Source of the DNA: Pseudorhodoferax sp. Leaf265
GTDB lineage: Bacteria; Pseudomonadota; Gammaproteobacteria; Burkholderiales; Burkholderiaceae_C
Assembly (NCBI RefSeq): GCF_001422365.1
Contig: NZ_LMMT01000036.1
Location: forward strand, 65,823 to 129,822
Length of the DNA: 64,000 bases
Direction of reading: 5' to 3'
Position 1 is the stretch's first letter; each line of letters begins with the position of its first letter. Below, one piece after another: positions 48,137-57,954 of the stretch. The position numbers were made by a program, and so were the translations under genes. Below the pieces are notes generated by a model. It was not told the DNA's origin, searched no databases, and was given only the letters and a program-made list of their open reading frames with translations.

Positions 48137-49048
48137 GTGTCCAGAGCATTCCCCGCACGAGGTCTCTTGCGCCGCACACCCTCCCTGTACCGCACGCTGG
48201 CGCTGCTGATCGCCGCCCTCGCCGCCCTGCCGCTGCTGGGCGGCTGCTCTGCCACCGGCACGCTCAACGCGCTGTCGGCGCGCGGCAGCTACACGCTGCA
48301 AGCCGGCGTGGCCTATGGCGACGCGCCGCGCCAGCGGCTCGACATCTACACGCCCACGGCCGCACCGCCGGCCGCGGGCTGGCCGATGGTGGTGTTCTTC
48401 TACGGCGGCTCCTGGAACACCGGCGAACGCGGCGACTACCGCTTCGTCGGCGAGGCCCTGGCCGCCCAGGGCGTGCTGGCGCTGATCGCCGACTACCGGC
48501 TCTACCCCGAAGTGCGCTTTCCCGACTTCCTGCACGACAGCGCACGCGCGCTGGCCCATGGCCTGGAGCAGGCGCAGCGCCTGGGCGCCGACCCGCGCCG
48601 CGTGTTCGTGATGGGCCACAGCGCCGGCGCTTACAACGCGGCCATGCTGGCGCTCGACGCGCGCTGGCTGCAGCCCACGGGCCATGCGCCGCGCGAGCTG
48701 GCCGGCTGGATCGGCCTGGCCGGGCCCTACGATTTCTTCCCGACCGACAACCCCGCCGCGCAGCCCGTGTTCTTCCACCCGCACTACCCGCCGAACGCGC
48801 AGCCCATCGACTTCGCGCCGGCCGATGCACCGCCGACCTTCCTGGGTGCGGCCACGCAGGACGCCATCGTCAGCACCGAGCGCAGCAGCCTGCAGCTGGC
48901 GCGCAAGCTGCAGGCCGCCGGCGTACCGGTGACGCTGCGCCTGTACGAGCGCCCCAACCACGCCACGCTGGTCGGCGCCTTCGCCTGGCCGCTGCGCTGG
49001 CTGGCGCCGGTGCTCGCGGATGTGCGGACCTTTATCGGCCAGCGATGA
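48137..49048 (+). CDS. Exported esterase/lipase-like lipoprotein
   Basis: A 303-residue alpha/beta hydrolase with a GTG start. The signal ends in a lipobox with Cys37 (LLGGC). FFYGGSWNTG provides the HGG-like oxyanion region, GHSAG (Ser162) the nucleophile and RPNHATLVG the catalytic His. It resembles bacterial carboxylesterases of the HSL/BD-FAE family. It ends 12 bases from the convergent kynA gene. Confidence 0.82.
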   Translation: MSRAFPARGLLRRTPSLYRTLALLIAALAALPLLGGCSATGTLNALSARGSYTLQAGVAYGDAPRQRLDIYTPTAAPPAAGWPMVVFFYGGSWNTGERGDYRFVGEALAAQGVLALIADYRLYPEVRFPDFLHDSARALAHGLEQAQRLGADPRRVFVMGHSAGAYNAAMLALDARWLQPTGHAPRELAGWIGLAGPYDFFPTDNPAAQPVFFHPHYPPNAQPIDFAPADAPPTFLGAATQDAIVSTERSSLQLARKLQAAGVPVTLRLYERPNHATLVGAFAWPLRWLAPVLADVRTFIGQR

Positions 49049-49060
49049 GCGCAACCGCGC

Positions 49061-49897
49061 TCACAGCGCCGTGCGCACCGACCAGATCTCGGGAAACAGC
49101 ACCACGTCCAGCATCTTGCGCAGGTAGCTCACGCCGCCCGTCCCCCCCGTGCCGCGCTTGAAACCGATCACGCGCTCCACCGTGGTCACGTGGCGGAAGC
49201 GCCAGAGCCGGAACGCGTCCTCGATGTCGGTCAGCTTCTCGCCCAGCTGGTAGAGATCCCAGTGCTGGTGCGGGTCGCAGTAGACCACCGCCCAGGCGGC
49301 CTCGACCTCGGGGCTGGCCTGGTAGGGCTGGGTCCAGTCGCGGTCCAGGTGGTCCGCCGGGATGGGCAGGCCCTCGCGCGCGAGCAGGCGCAGGGCCTCG
49401 TCGTAGAGCGAGGGCGCGTGGTACGCGGCCTCCACCTGGACCAGCAGATCGGGCCGGTGCGCATGCGGCTGGGGCATGGCCGCGTTCTTGTTGCCCAGCG
49501 CGAACTCGATGCACCGGTACTGCGCGCTCTGGAAGCCGCTGGAGCTCGCCAGGTAGGGCCGCATGGCGCTGTACTCGGGCGGCGTCATGGTCGAGAGCAC
49601 GGTCCAGGCGCTGACCAGTTGCTCCATGATGCGCGTGACGCGCGCCAGCATCTTGAAGGCATCGGCGCGCTGGTCGCCGGCGATGGCGCGGATGGCCGCA
49701 TGCAGCTCGTGCAGCATGAGCTTCATCCAGAGCTCGCTGGTCTGGTGCTGCACGATGAACAGCATCTCGTCGTGCGCGGGCGACAGCGGGTGCTGGGCGT
49801 TCAGGATCTCGTCCAGGTGCAGGTAGTCGCCGTAGCTCATGGACCGGCTGAAGTCCAGCTGGGCCTTTTCGTCGTGGACGATCTTTTCGGAGGACAT
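49061..49897 (-). CDS. kynA: Tryptophan 2,3-dioxygenase
   Basis: A 278-residue heme enzyme that opens L-tryptophan to N-formylkynurenine. [27 protein letters not shown] and [17 protein letters not shown] are conserved, and the proximal heme ligand region is [13 protein letters not shown] (His236). The last gene of kynB-kynU-kynA; ATG 49897 overlaps the kynU stop by one base (TGATG). Together the three enzymes convert tryptophan to anthranilate and alanine. Confidence 0.96.
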   Translation of the reverse strand: MSSEKIVHDEKAQLDFSRSMSYGDYLHLDEILNAQHPLSPAHDEMLFIVQHQTSELWMKLMLHELHAAIRAIAGDQRADAFKMLARVTRIMEQLVSAWTVLSTMTPPEYSAMRPYLASSSGFQSAQYRCIEFALGNKNAAMPQPHAHRPDLLVQVEAAYHAPSLYDEALRLLAREGLPIPADHLDRDWTQPYQASPEVEAAWAVVYCDPHQHWDLYQLGEKLTDIEDAFRLWRFRHVTTVERVIGFKRGTGGTGGVSYLRKMLDVVLFPEIWSVRTAL

Positions 49898-51246
49898 CAG
49901 GTCACCGCGTTCTTCTGGTTGAACGCGGGGCGGCGCCATTCCTCGGTCGCCAGCACTTCGCGCAGGTGCTCGACGGAGTTCCACACGTCCTCGAAGCCCA
50001 GGTACAGCGGCGTGAAGCCGAAGCGCAGGATGTCCGGAAGACCTGTGTCCCCAGGCCTCGGCAAGCCGAGTCCGGCCCCCGAGGGGAGCTCGGCGGCTTG
50101 GGAGCGGCCCGGCGCCGCCGACGCATCGCCGGCCCGGTAATCGCCGATCACGCCGCGTGCGATCAGGGCCTGCACGATGGCATAGGCACCCTCGCTGCGC
50201 GAGAGGCAGACCTGCGAGCCACGCCGTGCGTGTTCGCGCGGGGTGACCAATGCCAAGCCGTGGCCGGCACAGCGTTCCTCCACCAGCGCGATGAACAGGT
50301 CGGTCAGCGCCAGCGACTTCACCCGAAGCGCGGCCATGCCGCCGAGCGGCTCGGCGGCCAGCACCGTGTCCAGCCCGCATTCCAGGGCGGTCAGGCTCAG
50401 GATGGGCTGGGTGCCGCACAGGTAGCGCGCAATGCCCGGCGCAGGTTGGTAATTGGGCGTGAACGCGAACGGCGCCGCATGCCCCCACCAGCCCGACAGC
50501 GGTTGCCAGAAGCGCTGCGCATGGCGCGGATGCACCCAGACGAAGGCGGGCGCGCCCGGGCCACCGTTGAGGTACTTGTAGCCGCAGCCCACCGCGAAAT
50601 CGGCGCCGCCACCGTTGAGGTCCACGGGCACGGCGCCCGCGCTGTGCGCGAGGTCCCAGACCGCCAGCGCGCCGGCCGCATGGGCCGCGGCGCTGACGGC
50701 TGCCATGTCGTGCATGGCGCCGGTGCGGTAGTTCACGTGCGTGAGCATGAGCACGGCGGTCTCGGGCAGCAGCGCGGCGACCTGGCCAGGCGCGTCGACC
50801 AGGCGCAGTTCGTAGCCGCGTTCGCGGCACAGGCCTTCGGCGATGTACAGGTCGGTCGGGAAGTTGCTGCGCTCGCTGACGACCAGGCGGCGCTGCGGCG
50901 CATCCTCGGCCGCGATCTTGAGCGCGGCCGAGAGCACCTTGAACAGGTTGACCGAGGTGGAGTCGGTGCAAACCAGCTCGCCGGGCTGTGCGCCGACCAA
51001 GCGCGCGAGCTTGTCGCCCAGGCGCTGCGGCAGGTCGAACCAGCCGGCAGAGTTCCAGGCGCGGATCAGCTGCGTACCCCACTCCTCGGTCACGGCGGCA
51101 GCGATGCGCGCGGGCGCAGCGGCCGGCATCACGCCCAGCGAATTGCCGTCGAGGTAGACCACGCCTGGCGGAATCGTGAACAGGTCGCGCAGCGCGCGCA
51201 GCGGGTCCGCGGCGTCGCGCGCGCGGCAGTCTTCGAGAGTGGTCAT
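49897..51246 (-). CDS. kynU: Kynureninase with an in-frame insert
   Basis: A 449-residue PLP enzyme cleaving kynurenine to anthranilate and alanine. The catalytic lysine is Lys224 in [28 protein letters not shown] and [11 protein letters not shown] are conserved. It is about 30 residues longer than the usual 416-420: residues between [10 protein letters not shown] and PDILRFGF (encoded at about 50037-50127) form a Pro/Gly/Ala-rich stretch from a GC-rich palindromic DNA insert. Because the reading frame is kept, function may be intact. ATG 51246 lies 4 bases after the kynB stop. Confidence 0.93.
   Translation of the reverse strand: MTTLEDCRARDAADPLRALRDLFTIPPGVVYLDGNSLGVMPAAAPARIAAAVTEEWGTQLIRAWNSAGWFDLPQRLGDKLARLVGAQPGELVCTDSTSVNLFKVLSAALKIAAEDAPQRRLVVSERSNFPTDLYIAEGLCRERGYELRLVDAPGQVAALLPETAVLMLTHVNYRTGAMHDMAAVSAAAHAAGALAVWDLAHSAGAVPVDLNGGGADFAVGCGYKYLNGGPGAPAFVWVHPRHAQRFWQPLSGWWGHAAPFAFTPNYQPAPGIARYLCGTQPILSLTALECGLDTVLAAEPLGGMAALRVKSLALTDLFIALVEERCAGHGLALVTPREHARRGSQVCLSRSEGAYAIVQALIARGVIGDYRAGDASAAPGRSQAAELPSGAGLGLPRPGDTGLPDILRFGFTPLYLGFEDVWNSVEHLREVLATEEWRRPAFNQKNAVT
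50037..50127. repeat. GC-rich palindromic insert inside kynU
   Basis: On the plus strand the insert holds CTCGGC-AA-GCCGAG (50057-50070), CCCC-CGA-GGGG (about 50077-50087), and an outer CCCAGGCC (50050-50057) pairing with GGCTTGGG (50095-50102) with one G-U pair. Its order of a C-run/G-run hairpin followed by a GGC-rich segment resembles the palindromic element at 31855-31904. It adds about 30 codons to kynU without breaking the frame. Confidence 0.6.
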
Positions 51247-51250
51247 GGTG

Positions 51251-51892
51251 TCAGCTTCGGAGTTCGCGCAGCACGGCACGCACGGGCGAGGCATCGGCCG
51301 TCGTGAGCTTGAGCGGTAGCGCGATGAGTTCGTAGTCGCCCTCGGGCACGTCGTCGAGCACGAGGTTCTCGAGCACGCGCATGCCGTGGCGGCGGATGGT
51401 CTGGTGGCTGTCGAGCGTCTTGCTGTCGGCCGGGTCGATGCTGGCCGTGTCGATGCCGATCAGCCGCACGCCCAGCGCCGCGAGCCGCTCCACGGTCTCG
51501 GGCGCGTAGGCCGCCAGCTGCGGGTCCCAGCGGTCCTGCGGCATGGTGGCGTAGGTGCGCACGAGCAGGCGCGGCGGCAGGCCTTCCAGCGCGTGCGCGA
51601 GGTGCGCCCACTGCACGAGTGGCCCGCAAGCGATGGCATGGACCACGCGGCACGGGCCCAGGTAGGGAGCGAGGTCCACGGCACCGATGGCGGCGCCGTC
51701 CGGGTCGTAGTGCAGCGGCGCGTCGGCGTGCGCGCCCACGTGCGGCGACAGCATCAGCTCGCCGACGTTGACGGGGCAGCCGGGGCCGATGCTGGCGGCC
51801 CAGCGCTGGCGGTAGGGGGTGTCGCCCGGGAACACCGGCGTGCCCGCGTGCACGGGCGGCGAGATGTCCCACAGGCGTGGTTCGGTAGGCAT
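51251..51892 (-). CDS. kynB: Kynurenine formamidase
   Basis: A 213-residue metal-dependent cyclase-family hydrolase. [20 protein letters not shown] and [14 protein letters not shown] (the HxGxHxDxPxH metal site) identify KynB, which converts N-formylkynurenine to kynurenine. First gene of kynBUA. The upstream 150 bp contain a TTGCAG and AAATAA separated by 18 bases that could form a promoter. No linked Lrp-type KynR regulator is present. Confidence 0.95.
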   Translation of the reverse strand: MPTEPRLWDISPPVHAGTPVFPGDTPYRQRWAASIGPGCPVNVGELMLSPHVGAHADAPLHYDPDGAAIGAVDLAPYLGPCRVVHAIACGPLVQWAHLAHALEGLPPRLLVRTYATMPQDRWDPQLAAYAPETVERLAALGVRLIGIDTASIDPADSKTLDSHQTIRRHGMRVLENLVLDDVPEGDYELIALPLKLTTADASPVRAVLRELRS

Positions 51893-52044
51893 GGGCGCGA
51901 AGGTAGCGCCATGCGGAGGGGCGTGGTGTCGGTTATTTCCAACAGATGGGCGCATCCTGCAATGGAACAAATGCCTGCGCCGCTTGCCATTTCAGGCGCG
52001 CATGGTGCACAGAGTTTTGTACAGAATTTTGAAAGGAATCGACC

Positions 52045-52095
52045 ATGGCCATCTCCGCAGGTGACGTGAGTCCGCTGTCGCAAGCCAGGGCCAAC
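52045..52095 (+). pseudogene. Truncated Phd/YefM-type antitoxin start
   Basis: AAAGGA lies 7 bases before ATG 52045, and the frame begins MAISAGDVSPLSQARAN, which resembles the start of Phd/YefM-like antitoxins. The family sequence stops after about 17 codons and the frame runs into antisense amidase sequence. A palindrome TT-T-TGTACA-G-AA (52015-52026), a typical antitoxin operator layout, lies just upstream. No toxin gene follows. A remnant of a deleted toxin-antitoxin module is the best explanation; homology is judged from memory only. Confidence 0.4.
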
Positions 52096-52173
52096 CGATC
52101 CGCCACCAGCGGCAGCTGTCATCCGACTTCGCGGCGCTCTGGCGCTGAACCCGCCGATCCGCAGCGCAGCCCG

Positions 52174-53562
52174 TTACGCCTTGAGCTTCTCGATCTTGCG
52201 GGCCGCCTGCAGCACCCGCGGGTCCTCGAAGCGCGGCCCCACCACCTGCAGCCCCACGGGCAGGCCGCGCACCGTGCCGGCCGGCACCGAGCAGGCCGGC
52301 ACACCGCAGTAGTTGAACAAGGGCGTGAACGCCGCATGCCCGCGCGGCCCGGCCGGCCGGCCGCCGATCTCGGGCGGGCCGAGTTGGTCGAGCGGCCAGG
52401 CCGTGACCGGCGTGGTCGGGCACAGCAGCAGGTCGTAGCGTTCGAAGAAGCCCGCCAGGCAGGCGATGAGCTTTTCCTTGAGCCGCAGCGCACGCGCCAC
52501 CTGCGCGGGCGTGACCGCGGCGCCGGCCTCGATCTGGGCCACGAGCACCGGGTCGATCCGGTCGCGCGCATCGGCCAGGCGCGCGCCGTACAGCGCATGC
52601 AGGCCGGCCTGCTGCAGCGCGAGCAGCGGGTACTCGCGCGCCTCGGCCGGCCAGGGCGGATCGGCATCGTCGATCTGCCAGCCGCCAGTGCGCAGCGCAT
52701 CCACGCGCTGCTGCAGCGCCTGCAGCACATCCGCATCGACCGCGAAGTCGCAGCCCAGCTGCGGGCTCCAGGCCACGCGCAGGCCGCCCGCGGGCTGCTG
52801 CAGGCCCGCGGAAGTCTCCAGCCCCACGGCGATCGGCACGCCGGCCGGGTCGGCTGCGTCGTAGGCCAGCAGCTGGTCGTAGAGCCAGGCGCAGTCGTCC
52901 ACGTCGCGCGCGAGCTGGCCGATCACCGAGAGCCCGAAGTTCGGCTCGGCGAAACCCCAGGGGTGCGGAATCAGCCCGTTGCTGGGCTTGAAGCCGACCA
53001 GGCCGCAGTGCGCGGCCGGCCGGCGCGTGGAGCCCCCCGCGTCCGTGCCCAGCGCCAGCAGGCCCAGGCCCGCGGCCAGCGCCGACACGGCCCCGCCCGA
53101 GGAGCCGCCCGGCGTCAGCGCCGGGTCCAGCGGATGCCGCGTGGCGCCGTACAGCAGGTTGCTGGTCACGCCCTTGCAGGCGAACTCCGAGCAGTTGGTG
53201 ATGCCCAGCACCACCGCGCCCCGGGCGCGCAGCCGGGCCACGGCCCAGGCGTCGCGCGGTGCGACGAAGTCCTCGAACAGGCGCGAACCCTGGGCGATGC
53301 GCCGGCCCGCGACCCAGAGGTTGTCCTTGACCGTGAACGGCACGCCCGCCATGGGCAGGTCAACGCCTGCGGCCAGCCGCGCATCGACGGCCGCGGCCTC
53401 GGCCAGCACCTGTTCGGCGTCGAACTGCACGATGGCGTTGAGCCCAGGGTTCAGGCGCTCCACCCGGTCGATGAAGTGGCGCGCCACCGCCACTGCGCTG
53501 AGCGTTCCGGCCTGGACCTGCGCGGCCACTGCGCGCGCACTGCGTTCGTGGAGTTCCATCAT
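52174..53562 (-). CDS. Amidase-signature family amidase
   Basis: A 462-residue AS-family amidohydrolase with the Ser-cisSer-Lys triad: Lys79 (FTVKDN), Ser154 (GGSSGG) and nucleophile Ser178 (DAGGSTRRPA). Members hydrolyse carboxamides, carbamates or N-carbamoyl compounds. It is the last gene of the transporter-racemase-amidohydrolase operon; ATG 53562 overlaps the racemase stop. In context it could release ammonia from an amide or ureido intermediate. Confidence 0.9.
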   Translation of the reverse strand: MMELHERSARAVAAQVQAGTLSAVAVARHFIDRVERLNPGLNAIVQFDAEQVLAEAAAVDARLAAGVDLPMAGVPFTVKDNLWVAGRRIAQGSRLFEDFVAPRDAWAVARLRARGAVVLGITNCSEFACKGVTSNLLYGATRHPLDPALTPGGSSGGAVSALAAGLGLLALGTDAGGSTRRPAAHCGLVGFKPSNGLIPHPWGFAEPNFGLSVIGQLARDVDDCAWLYDQLLAYDAADPAGVPIAVGLETSAGLQQPAGGLRVAWSPQLGCDFAVDADVLQALQQRVDALRTGGWQIDDADPPWPAEAREYPLLALQQAGLHALYGARLADARDRIDPVLVAQIEAGAAVTPAQVARALRLKEKLIACLAGFFERYDLLLCPTTPVTAWPLDQLGPPEIGGRPAGPRGHAAFTPLFNYCGVPACSVPAGTVRGLPVGLQVVGPRFEDPRVLQAARKIEKLKA

Positions 53563-54305
53563 GCCGACCGTCCGAACAATGCCGTGAGAGCGGGTGACAC
53601 GCCCTGCACGCTGCGCCCGCCCGTCGGAGCCACGCTGCCCACGCGGGCGCGCGGCAGCCGCAGGCCCACCAGGGCCTGGGCCAGCGCCACGGCGCAGCCC
53701 ACGCCGTCGAGCAGCGGCACCGGCAGCTGCGGCTGCAAGGCCTCGGCCATGGACGCCATGGCCGCGCCGGCCAGCAGCACGGCCTCGGCGCCGTCGCGTT
53801 CGATGAGCGTCCTGGCGGCAGCGAGCACGGCGTCCTGCGCATCCTGCGGCGCACCCACCATCTGCTGCGGCGTGAGCGCCAAGGTCTCGACGCCGGCCAG
53901 GCGTTCGCCCAGGCCATAGGACTGCACGAGTTCGCGGTACAGCGGCCCCATGCGCACACCGTTGGTCAACAGGCCGATGCGCGTCGCCACGGTGGCGCCA
54001 CACAGCAGGCCGGCTTCGGTCATGCCGACGACGGGCATGTCCAGCAGTTCGCGGCAGGCCCACAGCGCCGTGTCCAGCGACACGCCCAGCACCACGGCAT
54101 CGCAGCCCGGCGCGTGCTGCGCCACGAGGTCCAGCACGCCGTGCTGCGCCAGCGCGTTCTCGGCGCGCGAGCCGATCACGGCGGGGCCGAAGCTTCCGGT
54201 CACGGCCACGAGTTCGGTGCCGGGCGCTGCGCGGCTGCGCGCCGCGGCCAGCACCGCGTCGGTCACGGCCTGGGTCAGGTTCGGGTTGACGAGCAGCAGC
54301 TTCAT
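53559..54305 (-). CDS. Asp/Glu/hydantoin racemase-family protein
   Basis: A 248-residue protein of the Asp/Glu racemase superfamily. The two active-site cysteine regions are partly visible: GMTEAGLLCGAT around residues 90-101 and the LLAGAAMASM segment where the second Cys would be expected, which shows no Cys. The LLLVNPNLTQAVTDAV start is typical of hydantoin and allantoin racemases (HyuA/HpxA type). Overlaps both neighbours by 4 bases. The loss of one Cys could mean a decarboxylase-like (arylmalonate/maleate isomerase-like) activity. Confidence 0.82.
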   Translation of the reverse strand: MKLLLVNPNLTQAVTDAVLAAARSRAAPGTELVAVTGSFGPAVIGSRAENALAQHGVLDLVAQHAPGCDAVVLGVSLDTALWACRELLDMPVVGMTEAGLLCGATVATRIGLLTNGVRMGPLYRELVQSYGLGERLAGVETLALTPQQMVGAPQDAQDAVLAAARTLIERDGAEAVLLAGAAMASMAEALQPQLPVPLLDGVGCAVALAQALVGLRLPRARVGSVAPTGGRSVQGVSPALTALFGRSA

Positions 54306-55207
54306 GCGGCGGCCTCCGGTGGCATGTGGGCCAGCCAGTGGCGCGCGATCTGCTCGCGCGTGGCGCACCAGGCGCCGCCGCGCTGGGCGATGTGGCGCAT
54401 CAGCTGGCGCAGCCCCTCGATGCGGCCGGGCCGGCCGATGATGCGTGTGTGCAGGCCGATGGACAGCATGCGCGGCGTCTCGCGCGACTCGGCCAGCAGC
54501 GCGTCGAAGGCGTCGATCGCGTAGTCGGCGAAATCGCTGCCACGCACGTAGGCGTGGCTGTCGAAGAAGCGCATGTCGTTGGTGTCGAAGGCATAGGGCA
54601 GCACCAGGTGCGGCTGGCCGGCCACGCGCACGTAGTAGGGCAGGTCGTCGTTGTAGGCGTCGCTGTCGTAGAGGAAACCGCCCTGCTCGACCAGCAGGCG
54701 CCGCGTGTTGACCGAGGCCGAGGACTTGGTGTGCCAGCCCACGGGTGCGCGGCCGTGCAGGCGGCGGATGCTCTCCACGCAGCGCGCGATCAGCGCACGC
54801 TCGTCGGCCTCGCCCATGCCCGCGTGCGACTCCCAGCGCCAGCCGTGGCAGCAGACCTCGAAGCCCTGCGCGGCCGCATCCGTGGCGATCCAGGGGGTGG
54901 TCTCCAGCGCCCGCGCACAGGCGTTCAGCGTGAGCGGGATGCCGGCGGCCATCAGCGCGCGCGTGATGCGCCAGTAGCCCACGCGCGCGCCGTACTCGAA
55001 CTGGCTTTCCATGCACAGGTCGGGCGCGCCCACCACCTCATGGGTGACCTCGTGGTGGCTCTCGTTGCGCGCATCGCCCGCGCTCAGCGCGAGCTCGGCG
55101 CCCTCCTCCACGTTGAGCACGAAGGAGACGGCCAGGCCGGCATCGCCGGGCCAGCGCAGCGTGGGGTAGTTCCAGCGGTAGCCGGAGAAATCGCGTGCGG
55201 TGGCCAT
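54302..55207 (-). CDS. PuuE-type polysaccharide-deacetylase-fold amidohydrolase
   Basis: A 301-residue NodB-fold protein closely matching PuuE-type allantoinases: FVLNVEEGAELA, CHGWRWESH, GGFLYDSDAYNDDLPY, LPYAFDTNDMRF and MLSIGLHTRIIGRPGR. PuuE hydrolyses the hydantoin-like ring of allantoin without a tightly bound metal. Here it more likely opens a five- or six-membered cyclic amide. It starts 2 bases after the amidohydrolase stop and its stop overlaps the racemase start. Confidence 0.85.
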   Translation of the reverse strand: MATARDFSGYRWNYPTLRWPGDAGLAVSFVLNVEEGAELALSAGDARNESHHEVTHEVVGAPDLCMESQFEYGARVGYWRITRALMAAGIPLTLNACARALETTPWIATDAAAQGFEVCCHGWRWESHAGMGEADERALIARCVESIRRLHGRAPVGWHTKSSASVNTRRLLVEQGGFLYDSDAYNDDLPYYVRVAGQPHLVLPYAFDTNDMRFFDSHAYVRGSDFADYAIDAFDALLAESRETPRMLSIGLHTRIIGRPGRIEGLRQLMRHIAQRGGAWCATREQIARHWLAHMPPEAAA

Positions 55208-55209
55208 GC

Positions 55210-56556
55210 TCAGCCGCCCCGCGCGCGCCGCCACAGCGCATCGGCCGCGCGCTGCGCGTCGGCCAGGATCTGCTCCAGATCGACCTGCGTGGGCCGGCCC
55301 GAGGCCACGACCTGGCGGCCGGCGACCCAGACATGCTCCACATCGCGGCCCTGGGCCGTGTGCACCAGATTGCCGACCGGCTTGACGCAAGGCACCAGGT
55401 GCGCGCGGCGGAAGTCGAAGGCCACCAGGTCGGCCTGCTTGCCGACCTCGATGCTGCCCACCTGTTCGGCCAGGCCCATGGCCCGCGCGCCGCCCATGGT
55501 CCCCATGCGCAGCACATCCTCGGGCTGCCAGAAGTCGTCCACGCCGTCCTCCTGGATGCGGCCGATCGCCAGGGCCCAGCGCAGCACCTCGACCATGTCG
55601 GCATGCATGTTGTCGGTGCCCAGCGTCAACGCCGCACCGGCGCGGCGCAGCGCCGAGGTGGGCGCCGCCGTGCCGCCGGTCGCGTTGCCCTTGGGGATGT
55701 GGGCCACGTGGATGCCGGCGCGGCCGCAGCGCGCGATGTCGGCCTCGTCCAGGAACAGGCAGTGCGCGGCCACCAGCTCGTCGTTGAGCAGGCCGGTGTC
55801 CTCCAGCAGTTGCGCCGGCGTGCGACCCGAACGCGCGAGCACCTGCGCCACCTCCTTGCGGCTCTGCGCCAGGTGCGTGTTCACGCGCAGGCCGTGGCGA
55901 CGCGCGGCCTCGCCGATGCGGGCCAGCAGTGCGTCCGAGCAGGTGTCCGGCGCATGCGCCGACAGCTGCACGCCGGTGCGGCCGTCGAACGCGCCATGCC
56001 AGCGGCTGGCCAGCGCCAGCGCCTCGTCCAGCGTGCGTTCGCCGATGGCGTCGTGGTGCTCCCAGCGGCCATCGCCGATCAGCGAAAAGTCGGCATCGTG
56101 GATGCGGCCGCAGCTGTAGACGCGCCCGCCGATCTCGGCCATGGCCGGCAGCGTCAGGTCGGCGTGCACATAGGTGTCGTTGACCAGCGTGGAGCCGAAC
56201 AGCAGCGCCTCGACCGCGCCCAGCCGTGCCAGCGCCACGGCCTCATCGGGCGTCACGTCGTGCCCGTGCGGAATGCCCGGCGTGTAGGCCGGCGCGAAGC
56301 CGAGATCCTCGGCAACGCCGCGCACCATGCTCAGAATGGCGTGCGTGTGCACGTTCACGAAGCCCGGCGTCAGCACCCGCCCCGGCAGCGCCTGGCGCGG
56401 CAGCGGCGCCAGCTCGGCGGGCAGCTCGGCCATGGGGCCGACCCAGGCGATGCGGCCGCCGCGAATCGCTACGCCGGCGTCCTTCAGCACGCGCATCTGC
56501 GCATCCACGGTCACGACCGTCAGATCGGTCAGCAGTTGGTCAATCGTGTCATGCAT
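55210..56556 (-). CDS. Amidohydrolase of the TrzN/SAH-deaminase family
   Basis: A 448-residue metal-dependent hydrolase: [14 protein letters not shown] (HxH metal site), THLAQSRKE (His/Glu), CLFLDEADI and LGTDNMHAD (Asp metal ligand). The family deaminates adenosine-like, methylthioadenosine or s-triazine compounds. ATG 56556 overlaps the ATPase stop by 8 bases. It lies directly downstream of the importer in the operon, so its substrate is probably the imported compound or its first product. Confidence 0.88.
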   Translation of the reverse strand: MHDTIDQLLTDLTVVTVDAQMRVLKDAGVAIRGGRIAWVGPMAELPAELAPLPRQALPGRVLTPGFVNVHTHAILSMVRGVAEDLGFAPAYTPGIPHGHDVTPDEAVALARLGAVEALLFGSTLVNDTYVHADLTLPAMAEIGGRVYSCGRIHDADFSLIGDGRWEHHDAIGERTLDEALALASRWHGAFDGRTGVQLSAHAPDTCSDALLARIGEAARRHGLRVNTHLAQSRKEVAQVLARSGRTPAQLLEDTGLLNDELVAAHCLFLDEADIARCGRAGIHVAHIPKGNATGGTAAPTSALRRAGAALTLGTDNMHADMVEVLRWALAIGRIQEDGVDDFWQPEDVLRMGTMGGARAMGLAEQVGSIEVGKQADLVAFDFRRAHLVPCVKPVGNLVHTAQGRDVEHVWVAGRQVVASGRPTQVDLEQILADAQRAADALWRRARGG

Positions 56557-57307
56557 GTAGGTGTCCCAGGAAGCGGCGCGTGCGTTCGGCCTGCGGCGCA
56601 TCGAAGATCTGTTCGGGCGGTCCCTGCTCAATAACGAGGCCGCCATCCATGAAGACCACGCGGTCGGCGGTCTGGCGCGCAAAGCGCATCTCGTGGGTGA
56701 CCACCACCATGGTCATGCCGCCCTGGGCCAGCTCGCGCATCACGTCGACGACCTCGGTCACGAGTTCCGGGTCGAGTGCCGAGGTCGGCTCATCGAACAG
56801 GATCAGCTCGGGCCGCATCGCCAGCGCCCGCGCGATCGCCACCCGCTGCTGCTGGCCGCCGGACAGCTGCGACGGCCGCTTGTCCACGTGCTGATCCATG
56901 TGCACGCGGGCCAGCTCGGTGCGGGCATGCTCGCGCGCCTCCTCAGCGGAAACGCCGAGCACACGCCGCGGTCCCGTTGCCACGTTGTCCAGGGCTGACT
57001 GGTGGGCGAACAGGTTGAAGCGCTGGAACACGAAGCCGATGCGGCTGCGCTGGCGCGACAGCACGGCCTCGCTGTGCTCGCGGCCGGCCACGTCGCGGCC
57101 GATCAGGTCGCCGCGCAGCCGGATCTGGCCCGCATCGGGCGTCTCCAGCCAGTTCAGGCAGCGCAGGAAGGTGGTCTTGCCCGACCCCGAGGGGCCGATC
57201 AGCACCACGGTCTCGCGCTCGGCCACGGTCAGCGCGGCATCGCGCAGCACCTGCCGGCCGGCAAAGCTCTTGCAGACACCGGTGGCCTGCAGTACCGGTT
57301 TCACCAT
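56549..57307 (-). CDS. Polar amino acid-type ABC transporter ATPase
   Basis: A 252-residue ABC ATPase: Walker [11 protein letters not shown]-loop FQRFNLFAH, signature LSGGQQQR, Walker [13 protein letters not shown] and the HEMRFAR switch. ATG 57307 overlaps the permease stop by 7 bases. It energises the importer made of the 57301-57954 permease and 57954-58802 binding protein. Confidence 0.94.
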   Translation of the reverse strand: MVKPVLQATGVCKSFAGRQVLRDAALTVAERETVVLIGPSGSGKTTFLRCLNWLETPDAGQIRLRGDLIGRDVAGREHSEAVLSRQRSRIGFVFQRFNLFAHQSALDNVATGPRRVLGVSAEEAREHARTELARVHMDQHVDKRPSQLSGGQQQRVAIARALAMRPELILFDEPTSALDPELVTEVVDVMRELAQGGMTMVVVTHEMRFARQTADRVVFMDGGLVIEQGPPEQIFDAPQAERTRRFLGHLHA

Positions 57308-57954
57308 GCGGGCAACCGCCTTTCCAGCCAGCGCGAGAGCCAGGCCAGCGCCGACACCGTGAGGTAGTAGTACAGCGCGATCATCAGGAAGATTTCGAAC
57401 GGGGCGAAGTGCACCGCGACCACGGCCTGGCCGGCCCGCGTGAGTTCGTAGACCGAGATCACGGACAGCAGCGCCGAGCCCTTGACCAGCGAGATCAGCT
57501 CGTTGGTCGCCGGCGGCACCACGGAGCGCAGCGACTGCGGCAGCAGCACATGCCACAGGATCTGGGTGTGGCGCATGCCGATCGAGCGCGCGGCCTCGGC
57601 CTGGCCCTTCTCCACCGCGTTCAGCCCGGCGCGGAAGATCTCGGCCAGGAAGCCCGCCGCGTTCAGCGCCAGCGCGATCACGCCGGCCCAGAACTCGGGC
57701 AGGTTGATGCCGATCTCGGGCAACGCGAAGTAGACGAGGAAGATCTGGATCAACAGCGGCGTGCCGCGGATGAAATCGACATAGGCGCGCACCAGCCAGC
57801 GCAGCGTGCCGGAGCGCGACATCGACGCCAGCCCCAGCACGCCGCCCAGGGCCAGGCCCAGCAGCATGGCGAGCGAGGAGATCTTGAGCGTCGTCAGCAG
57901 CCCGGCCCCCAGCAGGGGGACCGAGTTCTCGACCAGGTTCCAGTCGAAGGCCAT
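57301..57954 (-). CDS. Polar amino acid-type ABC permease
   Basis: A 217-residue HisM-type permease with about five membrane segments and the coupling motif [21 protein letters not shown] (split across residues about 125-145). There is only one permease gene, so it should work as a homodimer. ATG 57954 overlaps the binding-protein stop by one base. Confidence 0.92.
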   Translation of the reverse strand: MAFDWNLVENSVPLLGAGLLTTLKISSLAMLLGLALGGVLGLASMSRSGTLRWLVRAYVDFIRGTPLLIQIFLVYFALPEIGINLPEFWAGVIALALNAAGFLAEIFRAGLNAVEKGQAEAARSIGMRHTQILWHVLLPQSLRSVVPPATNELISLVKGSALLSVISVYELTRAGQAVVAVHFAPFEIFLMIALYYYLTVSALAWLSRWLERRLPAW

